Assembly: GCA_937124965.1 (NCBI GenBank)
Contig: CAKZLB010000039.1
Location: 62,001 to 126,000, forward strand
Origin: an uncultured Bacteroidota bacterium
GTDB lineage: Bacteria; Bacteroidota; Bacteroidia; NS11-12g; UBA9320
Length of the DNA: 64,000 nt
Direction of reading: 5' to 3'
The notes beneath the pieces were generated by a model. It ran no database searches. It was not told the DNA's origin and saw only the letters and a program-made list of their open reading frames with translations. Below, one piece after another: positions 54,918-63,000 of the stretch; the first letter of the stretch is position 1, and each line of letters starts with the position of its first letter. Position numbers and translations under genes: made by a program.

Positions 54918-55418
54918 ATGAAAAACATAGAAAGGGTCAAAAATAAGATACGTAATCTCTCCCAACTGCAGAACGACGTAAAGACATGGAGGGAAGAGAA
55001 CAGTATGATTGTCTTTACAAATGGTTGTTTTGATATATTGCACAAAGGCCATGTCGATTATTTAAATAAAGCGGCAGATTTTGGGGATAAATTAATAATT
55101 GGAGTCAACTCTGATTCCTCTGTTAGGGAGTTAAAAGGATCAAACAGACCAATTCAAGATGAAGTCTCAAGATGCTGGCTTTTAGCTAGTCTTGAATGTG
55201 TTTCAGCTGTGGTGGTTTTTTCAGATCAAACTCCTTTAAAATTAATAGAGGTCATTAAGCCGGACGTACTTGTTAAAGGTGGTGATTACCAACTTGAAAA
55301 TATAGTTGGAGCACAGGAAGTTATTGAAAATGGAGGGGAGGTCAAGATTGTTGAATTCTTAGAAGGTTACTCGACTAGTAGTATAGAGACTAAAATACTA
55401 CGTTCGGATACTCATTAG
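54918..55418 (+). CDS. rfaE2: ADP-heptose synthase C-terminal type nucleotidyltransferase (HldE/RfaE2)
   Basis: The cytidylyltransferase-like HxGH motif in FTNGCFDILHKGHVDYLNKA, plus GVNSDSSVRELKG and PDVLVKGGDYQLENIVGA, match the RfaE2/HldE C-terminal domain, which adenylates heptose-1-phosphate for lipopolysaccharide core. The kinase domain is absent here and would need to be separate. The start is the base after the previous stop, so it is tightly coupled. Its position with ostA and lipid-transport-type genes fits envelope synthesis. Confidence 0.87.
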   Translation: MKNIERVKNKIRNLSQLQNDVKTWREENSMIVFTNGCFDILHKGHVDYLNKAADFGDKLIIGVNSDSSVRELKGSNRPIQDEVSRCWLLASLECVSAVVVFSDQTPLKLIEVIKPDVLVKGGDYQLENIVGAQEVIENGGEVKIVEFLEGYSTSSIETKILRSDTH

Positions 55419-55439
55419 CATCACTAAGACCTTGAACCT

Positions 55440-55447
55440 TATATTTG
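55440..55447 (+). promoter_or_regulatory. -7 box TATATTTG of the second propeller kinase operon
   Basis: TATATTTG is eight bases before the ATG at 55456. A good -33 element is not seen at the usual spacing. Confidence 0.55.
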
Positions 55448-55455
55448 TTTGAGAT

Positions 55456-58332
55456 ATGAATCAAACATATTTTATAAAGTTTTTACTGGTGCTGTTAATC
55501 TCAGGGTGTGTATTTCTAAGTGTGTATTCACAAGAGCGGTCATTTGAAAACTTTAATACTAAGGATGGGCTGCCGAGTCCTGAGACATACTTTGTTCATC
55601 AAGACAAGAAAGGGTATTTATGGATAGGCACAGATCGTGGTTTATCTCGATATGATGGATATAAGTTTACAAATTTTACAACTGCAAATTCTAACTTAAC
55701 GAATAATACGATTTTCAAGTGTTACGAAGCTCCTAACTCTGAATTGTGGTTTTCCTGTTATGATGGAAGCATAAGTATTTATAATGTTGATTCACAATAT
55801 TTTAGGCCATTTATATATAATGATAGTTTGCAAACATGGTTTAAGTATTGGCCAAAACAAATAGATTTTACTGATGATGGTGTCGATATATATGGGTTTA
55901 ATGACAACTACTATAAAGCACACTTTAGTCAGGATGGAATTATTTACAAACGTATCACAGCTCAATTAATAGGAGTCTTACCTTTCAAATCGACTAAGAA
56001 TGGAGGGTTGTTTTTAGGAACAGGAGAAAAAAAATCACTATTTACAAACTTTGTTAATTTTGATGGGGATACAGCTTTGATAGCAAGGCGATTAATAGCA
56101 TCAACAATAAAATATGATAGAGAAATTTATTTTTCAGACGCAAATTGGTTTTACAGGTATTTCAAGGGGAAGGTTCATGTAGTAAGAAAGTTTCAGACTA
56201 CAATAAACCAAATAGTTTCTTGTGGTGATGAAATAATCTTAGTGGCAACCGATGAAAATGCTTGGTTATATAAAAATGGTGATTTTTTTGACTTACAAAT
56301 AGTGTCAAAGTGTTCAAACGCTACTACTGACTCTGAGAATAATTTGTGGATTACGACCCTAGACAAGGGAATTTATAAAATATCCTATTTCCAAAATATA
56401 CTTTCAAAACAAAGACCGTTTCACAACAATCAAACAACCGTAAAAATCACAGAAAATAAAGACAACCTAATAATAGTAGATAAGAACGGTCAAGTTAGAG
56501 AAATTGTAGTTGATTCTAAAAGAAAAAATCTGATAAATTCTAAGTGGCTTACTACAACTATTAAATACAGTTATGTTACGAAAACTAAAAACAAGCATCG
56601 AACCAACGATATCATAGATGTAGATCCAGCACTTGGTAAGATTAGATCACATTTGAAAATTACTGATTCGCTATATGTTGTATTTCCCTTTGAGCCTGGG
56701 TATGATATATACAAACCAGGCGCTAGACTGCAACATGTAGACACTAAAACAGAGCAGGTCAAATGTTTTGATTTAGATCGTGATGGGAATGTTTGGCTTG
56801 GAACTCAATTAGGCTTCTGGTTAATAAAGCAAGATGCTCTACATGAACCAATAAAGTATAGTAATAACTTGTCATTCAATGGAACAGTAAATGTAATATG
56901 TAACAATGAGAGAGTGGTTGCTTTTGGTACAAGTGGTGATGGCATACGATTCTTAGTTAATGATAGTTTGTATACGCTTTCAACAAGCAAGGGCTTAGCA
57001 AGTGACATAATTAATTCTCTAAAGTTTTCAAACGATTCAACCCTTTGGGTTGGAACCAATCGTGGAGTGAGTAAGGTAATTGTTACTAAGAATGTCTCAA
57101 AATCTTATGTTGAATTAAATTTGGGAGTTGAGGACGGAATTTTAAGTAATTATATTTATGATGTGGAATATTGGAACAATTCACTATGGGTAGGTTCAGA
57201 TCTAGGCTTAGCTGAAATCCCGGAATCCCAATTGAATAGGGAAATTAGCAACCCCTATATGAATATTGAGGATGTTTCAATTAGCCATACTAATCAGAAA
57301 ATAAAAAGCAAGGATTTAATACACTCGGAAAACAATATTCATTTTTCATTTGTTGGCATTTGTTTTCAAAAACCTAGTAATGGGTTTTATAAATATCGCC
57401 TGATTCATAATAATGCTTTTGGAAGCTATAGGCTGACAGATCAAACAGATGTAGACTTTTATAACCTTTTACCTGGGGACTATACGTTTGAGATTGCTTG
57501 TAGAAATAGAAATAACATTTGGTCTGAATCTGATATTTATTCGTTTACAATCCTACCTCATTTTACACAAACCCAATGGTTTAGAACTGCAATGTGGATT
57601 GTTGGAATTGGCTCATTGATTTTTGTAATATTTCAGATTTTTCGGTTTAAAAACGCAATTAGCTTTTTCAAAGACTTTAAAAATTATCGTGAAGTTACCA
57701 TAAAAGAAGAGGAGCTGGTACTTTTAAGAACTCAAATGAACCCGCACTTTATATTTAATGCATTAAATTCCATTAAGTCGTTTATTCTAGAGCATGATGT
57801 CCAAAAAGCATCTCATTACGTGCAAAGCTTCTCAAAGTTAATGCGCTCTAGTATGGAATACAGCAAGAGCCAATGGATTCCTTTAATAGATGAAATTAAG
57901 TTTATTAAGACCTATTTGAAGATTGAACAAATGCGGTTTCAAGAAAGGTTTACGTTTTCCGTAGATTGTGACTTCGATTATGAAAAAGATGAGTTTATGG
58001 TTCCTCCTTTGTTAATCCAACCTCTTGTTGAAAACTGTGTGAAGCATGCATTCGGAAACGAAACTGGAGGGTTTATTCGTGTAAATATAAACTTAATCGA
58101 AAAAGGATTTAAATGCATCATTGAAGATAATGGAGTAGGGTACAACAGTGGGCCAGAAACCAAACATAAATCTTTTGGAACCTTCGTAGTAGAAAACCGC
58201 TTAAAACTTCTACGGTCCCCAGACTTCAAACCATCTCTAAAAATAATTGACAAAAGTGATATGATACATGAATTTAAAACTAATCAGACAGAAACTGGAA
58301 CAATTGCAACATTAATAATACCTCGAAAATGA
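55456..58332 (+). CDS. Second propeller-domain LytS-like sensor histidine kinase
   Basis: It repeats the design of the kinase at 13676: signal peptide (to about residue 24), a periplasmic two-component-regulator propeller (YFVHQDKKGYLWIGTDRGL, VKCFDLDRDGNVWLGTQLG), a Y_Y_Y-like domain (YNLLPGDYTFEIACRNRNN), a membrane helix near 710-735, and MNPHFIFNALNSIK with the acceptor His at about 764, N-box LVENCVKHA near 857, and DNGVGY at 891-896. Its ligand is unknown. The two kinases are not very similar in the propeller, so they probably sense different things. It overlaps the partner regulator by 4 bp. Confidence 0.88.
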   Translation: MNQTYFIKFLLVLLISGCVFLSVYSQERSFENFNTKDGLPSPETYFVHQDKKGYLWIGTDRGLSRYDGYKFTNFTTANSNLTNNTIFKCYEAPNSELWFSCYDGSISIYNVDSQYFRPFIYNDSLQTWFKYWPKQIDFTDDGVDIYGFNDNYYKAHFSQDGIIYKRITAQLIGVLPFKSTKNGGLFLGTGEKKSLFTNFVNFDGDTALIARRLIASTIKYDREIYFSDANWFYRYFKGKVHVVRKFQTTINQIVSCGDEIILVATDENAWLYKNGDFFDLQIVSKCSNATTDSENNLWITTLDKGIYKISYFQNILSKQRPFHNNQTTVKITENKDNLIIVDKNGQVREIVVDSKRKNLINSKWLTTTIKYSYVTKTKNKHRTNDIIDVDPALGKIRSHLKITDSLYVVFPFEPGYDIYKPGARLQHVDTKTEQVKCFDLDRDGNVWLGTQLGFWLIKQDALHEPIKYSNNLSFNGTVNVICNNERVVAFGTSGDGIRFLVNDSLYTLSTSKGLASDIINSLKFSNDSTLWVGTNRGVSKVIVTKNVSKSYVELNLGVEDGILSNYIYDVEYWNNSLWVGSDLGLAEIPESQLNREISNPYMNIEDVSISHTNQKIKSKDLIHSENNIHFSFVGICFQKPSNGFYKYRLIHNNAFGSYRLTDQTDVDFYNLLPGDYTFEIACRNRNNIWSESDIYSFTILPHFTQTQWFRTAMWIVGIGSLIFVIFQIFRFKNAISFFKDFKNYREVTIKEEELVLLRTQMNPHFIFNALNSIKSFILEHDVQKASHYVQSFSKLMRSSMEYSKSQWIPLIDEIKFIKTYLKIEQMRFQERFTFSVDCDFDYEKDEFMVPPLLIQPLVENCVKHAFGNETGGFIRVNINLIEKGFKCIIEDNGVGYNSGPETKHKSFGTFVVENRLKLLRSPDFKPSLKIIDKSDMIHEFKTNQTETGTIATLIIPRK

Positions 58333-59051
58333 AAGTTTACATAATAGACGACGAGCCTAAAAGTCTAAAATTAACCCGACAATTACTAGAATCTTGTGGA
58401 CAAGAAGTCTCTTCTATTCAAGAATTTACAAACCCCTTGTTGGCATATGAACGGATATTAGAATCAAAGCCTGATTTGCTTTTACTCGATATTGAAATGC
58501 CTGGTATTTCAGGATTTGAACTTATTGATAAACTGGATATGGAGGATATTAATGTGGTTTTTGTGACTGCGTTTGACGAATACGCAATAAAAGCAATAAA
58601 ATGTTCCGCAATCGATTATTTACTTAAGCCGTTTTCCGAAAAAGAGTTGTCAGAGGCTATTGAAAAAACCCGTGAAGTATTAGAAAATGGACAGCTTCGT
58701 TTGGAAGCAATTAATCAAAAGCGGCCAAAGTTTATTGTAATACCGAGTCTGCGTGAGTATACGAAAATCGATTTATTAGATATCGTTTATGCTGAAGGCC
58801 AAAGAGGAGGTTACACGGTGTTTTACTTGAATCATGGTAGCAAGGTTATGGCTTCAAAACCTTTAGCTTATTACCACGATGTGTTTGATGAACTGCCCTT
58901 TTTTCAAATACATAAATCTCATGTAATCAACATGAATGAAATGAAGAAGTTCTTATCCCCCAAAAACAAAGTTTTAATGTCTAATGGTACCGAATTAGAT
59001 TTAGCGCACAGGCGAAAGGCGTCCTTTGTTAAACTACTAAAAACAAAATAG
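58329..59051 (+). CDS. Second LytTR-family response regulator
   Basis: A receiver domain (IDDEPKSL, acceptor Asp54 in LLLLDIEMPG, KPFSEKEL) is joined to a LytTR DNA-binding domain (IVYAEGQRGGYTVFYL, FFQIHKSHVINMNEM, LDLAHRRKASF). It is coupled to the second propeller kinase and should be its output. Confidence 0.92.
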   Translation: MKVYIIDDEPKSLKLTRQLLESCGQEVSSIQEFTNPLLAYERILESKPDLLLLDIEMPGISGFELIDKLDMEDINVVFVTAFDEYAIKAIKCSAIDYLLKPFSEKELSEAIEKTREVLENGQLRLEAINQKRPKFIVIPSLREYTKIDLLDIVYAEGQRGGYTVFYLNHGSKVMASKPLAYYHDVFDELPFFQIHKSHVINMNEMKKFLSPKNKVLMSNGTELDLAHRRKASFVKLLKTK

Positions 59052-59059
59052 ATCTTAAC

Positions 59060-59098
59060 CATTGGCATTTGACAATTATTCGCAAATATTTGCCAATG
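59060..59098 (+). repeat. 8-bp inverted repeat covering the EamA start codon
   Basis: CATTGGCA (59060-59067) is the exact reverse complement of TGCCAATG (59091-59098), with a further CAAA/TTTG pairing inside. The right arm includes the ATG, so a transcript reading through from the LytTR gene could fold over the start. No T tract follows. Confidence 0.45.
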
Positions 59099-60052
59099 CC
59101 AATTAAAAAGTCATTTGGGCCTTTTCTCAAAATTCATATTGCCGTATTCCTCTTTGGATTTACAGCTATATTGGGGAAGTTCATTCAATTTAACCAACTC
59201 GAATTGGTTTGGCATCGACTATGGATTGGAGTCTTGGGTTTACTAGTAATTCCAAAAGTCATTCGAGGTGTATTCAAGATTCCTAAAGGTACTATGATGG
59301 TGTACGCAGGAATCGGAGTTATAGTCTGTCTTCACTGGGTGGCGTTTTTTGGAAGTATCAAATTGGGTAATGCAAGTATTGCACTGTCTTGTATGGCTAC
59401 AACTACTTTATTTATTGCGTTTCTCGAACCGATTATTACAAAGTCTAAGTTTAATTGGGTCGAAATGATTTTAGGTCTTCTCGTGATAATTGGTATAGTT
59501 TTAATCTTGAATGTAGGGGCAGTTTTTTATTCTTCAATACTTACTGGTTTAATTGCAGCATTTTTAGCGGCTTTATTTTCGACATTCAATAAAAAATATA
59601 TCGGGAGTAACAATAGCATGTCAGTGTCAGCTATTGAGCTTGCTTCTGGCTTTATATTTTTAACATTAATATTTGGAGTTTTTAAAGAGACAAGCTTCCA
59701 GTCATTATCACTTTTTAGAAGTGATTTAGTTTCTGATTACGCTCTTTTTGGTTATAATATCCACTCTTTTTGGTATTTAATTGTACTTGGGTTTCTATGT
59801 ACATCAATAGCATACGCATTAGCATTGTCTTCTTTAAAAAATATTTCCGCATTTAGCGCTGGTCTTGCAGTTAACCTTGAACCTATCTATGGTGTGGCAA
59901 TGGCAATACTTATTTTTCACGAAAATGAGGATTTAAACCTTTCGTTTTATATCGGAACTAGCTTAATCTTATTGTCTGTCTTCATTCACCCTGTAGCATT
60001 GAAATGGATGAGCAAAAGACAGTCACGCTTATTGCAGAGTATATCTAAGTGA
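59096..60052 (+). CDS. EamA/DMT family transporter
   Basis: About ten membrane helices in two EamA halves: IHIAVFLFGFTAILGKFIQ, LHWVAFFGSIKLGNASIAL and FLEPIITKSKFNW in the first, and ALALSSLKNISAFSAGLAVNLEPIYGVAMAI in the second, the standard drug/metabolite transporter layout. The substrate is unknown. The ATG at 59096 begins MPIKKSFGPF and leaves the first helix intact; an upstream TTG (59069) would only add a short basic tail. The 3' end overlaps the convergent sprA gene by 24 bp. Confidence 0.85.
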   Translation: MPIKKSFGPFLKIHIAVFLFGFTAILGKFIQFNQLELVWHRLWIGVLGLLVIPKVIRGVFKIPKGTMMVYAGIGVIVCLHWVAFFGSIKLGNASIALSCMATTTLFIAFLEPIITKSKFNWVEMILGLLVIIGIVLILNVGAVFYSSILTGLIAAFLAALFSTFNKKYIGSNNSMSVSAIELASGFIFLTLIFGVFKETSFQSLSLFRSDLVSDYALFGYNIHSFWYLIVLGFLCTSIAYALALSSLKNISAFSAGLAVNLEPIYGVAMAILIFHENEDLNLSFYIGTSLILLSVFIHPVALKWMSKRQSRLLQSISK

Positions 60053-63000
60053 AACGCCAAAGTCAGTTATAGCCGAGTTGAAGCTTTGAGAGTTTTTAGG
60101 TTCTGTTAATGTTCGATTATAGAACATCCTCAAGTTCGTATTGTCGTTAACTTTATAATCAATATTAGGTTTTATCGAAAAAATTCGATTACCAGCTTGA
60201 GCAGTGTTGGATCCAGATTCTATTTCTCGTCGTATTGTTACTCCATCTCGAATGGATAAATCAAAACGGAAATTCAAGTTATTTTCTAAATAGATTTTTG
60301 ATCCACGATACTTAATAGGAAGACGCACTCCTTTGGTTACAAAACCAGCTCCTATCACCCATTCTTTGTTGCGCTGTTCTATTAATTGATAGGTATTCAT
60401 GAACATCGTGATGTTTCTATCACGTTTGTGCTCAAGCTTCAATGTTAGACCATTCTTCATAGTTACATCTACACCCAAAACTGGAGTTAATCGCTCAATT
60501 AACGAAACACCCTGCTGAAAAGTAAACTGTGAAGTTAAGTTGTTAGTGTCGTTGACCAAATCATCCACGCCATAAGATAATTCGCTGTAGTAACTATTTA
60601 GATTTAAGGTTGAACTATAGGCATGCTGAATGCTAATATTTGTAAAGTGTTTTTTCAAACCAAATAAATCCTTTAAGCCATTATAGCTTACTTGCCAAGA
60701 TGGGGCGGGCATTCTCTTGAATGGGTTCAGTGAGATACTCTTAGCATCTTTACCACTATACGCAGCTAAAAATGAATATAGCATTACGTCTTGATGAGTC
60801 TGATTGTATCCAACTGGGAACGCTGTGTTTGGGTTCAAATCACCTATTCTATCAGCATATCGTGAGTTGGTAGTGGTAAATTCCTGTTCTTGTAGTCTAG
60901 TTGCTATGTCTTTTCTATTTTCTTTAAATGCGTCGAATACGTCAGAACTGTAGTTTTGAGTTACGTCTCCAAGTTTATCGAAAGCAGACGCCCACGAGAA
61001 AAATGATATGGTATATTGACCTACTTCTTGCAAGCCAAGATCAACAAAGTCTTGTTGTCCTTCGTCATATCTAAAATTACTTGAAACCGTGTTACTCGTC
61101 CGTTTCGTGAAATTTAAGGTAATTCTAAAATTGTTAAACGGTTCTAAAGTAGCGCTTGCAGATAGATTTTGAGCACTTAATTCCATAAACCGGTTATTCT
61201 GTGCCGTATCATTGGTCATATAACCATTCCGTGCTAAATCATAACGAATATTAGGGTCTTGAATCCCCATGATAAATGCCCAACTTGGAGTAGCTAAATC
61301 AAAGTTGCGACCTAAATATTGAATGTCTTGATTGAACCCAGGAAGTGTTGTCCCATTCGTCTCTGTATAAGTTATTTGCGCCTGTTTTAACATTAATAAA
61401 AATGCGCCTATTCCTTTTGCCGCTGGAGATAACCCTTCTTTTTTCTTTTTCTTCGACGGATCAGCGTCCTCGTCGTCAGGTGTTGTAGTTTTTGTTGACT
61501 TTTTTCTATTGCGATTCGTTCTTGTAACAAATGGTCGAAGTTTTTTATTTCTGTTATAAAAAGAAGTAAAATTCATTCTCCCATTTAATGTGATCGTTTG
61601 ACTATTTTGGATCGTATTACCAAGTGAAGGGAAGGTGGGTGGAGCAGTAGTCCAACTATAATTTGCGGCATATTTGGCAGAAGCGGTAATCCAACTTAAA
61701 CTTCTAATTTTACTAAATGGTAAGGTATAATTCAAATCCATTACCTGATTGAAATTACGCAGCGTTCCAAAGTTGAAAAAATTGTTTCGAATGGAATCTT
61801 CTTTAGCTTCTGTGTCTATTTCGCCAAATGGCTCTTCTACCCACGCGTCTGCTACACTATTATAGTTAAACTTCAAGTTTCTTGTGAAATTCCATCGTCC
61901 GCCATAGGTCCGTTTCAATGTGAAAGATTTGTCGTAAAACCTTGGAACAATAGCTTCAAAATCATCATTACTCCTGTTTTGCATTTCACCATATCGCCTG
62001 TCTACGTCAAACTGAAAATTCAAGCTACTTGGCATCAAAGTGAAATTGAAGTCTTTTATCAAATTGATTTTATTTGATCGTATTAACTTTTTGAAAGGCT
62101 CCCAAGGTTTAGGCCTATTTGCATAGGTATACGCTAAACTCGCTCTATGCGTGTTGATGAAGTTTTCTTCTACTATTTGATTCCGTCTAAATACTCTTTG
62201 GTAGGAGTATGATGCGTTTAAATTCTCAACGTCAAATAGACCTACTTTACCCCCTCCAGTTCTGTTCTTTTTAACATTAGTAAAATTGAGACTATATCGA
62301 CTTGTGTAGTCCTGGCTTGTTTCCTTTATTTTGGTCCTGTCTTCTGCTGTTTCTGCTGCATCAAGTACTTGTTTGTACAAGATGTCTGGATTCAACGGGT
62401 AATATTTTGGATTAATAAAGTTTTCATTCCATCCTATAAACATTGGGATAGATATTCCTGTTTTTTGAGGAAAAAACTTCCCAAGTTCAAGGTTAGCTGA
62501 TATGTCATATTGGAAAGTCTGATCTAGACTTCGTTCATTTAACGTCTTATCTATTCCTCCGAAACCAATTGTAGTGTAGTTGCCAGAAACATTAACACGA
62601 GCGAAATCAGCAAGTTTAGTAACCATTCGTGCAGTGGCAGCCCAACCACCCTTGTTAGCAATTCCTGTTACACGCATTTCATTAAACCATACTTCGCTAC
62701 AAAGTTTTTCTGGTCCTGTCCCTCCTGATGGATTTAAAACACCAAGCATTAGAGTTCGTACCTGACTTAAATCAGGTAATCCAACAACGCGTAAAATATG
62801 ACCTTTTCCATTTGTAGTTTCATAATTAGCAGTTTTCGAACCTGTCGCTTTTTCTCGTTCAATTTTTAAATTATAGAAATCCTCTAGTTCGAATTCCATA
62901 TTATTGGTGGATGGCCAAATTTCATCTTGCAAAACAGCACCAGCACCTGTAATTTGAAGTGGCATTTGGTACTCGTAATAGTTGTTTTCTAAGTCAGTAC

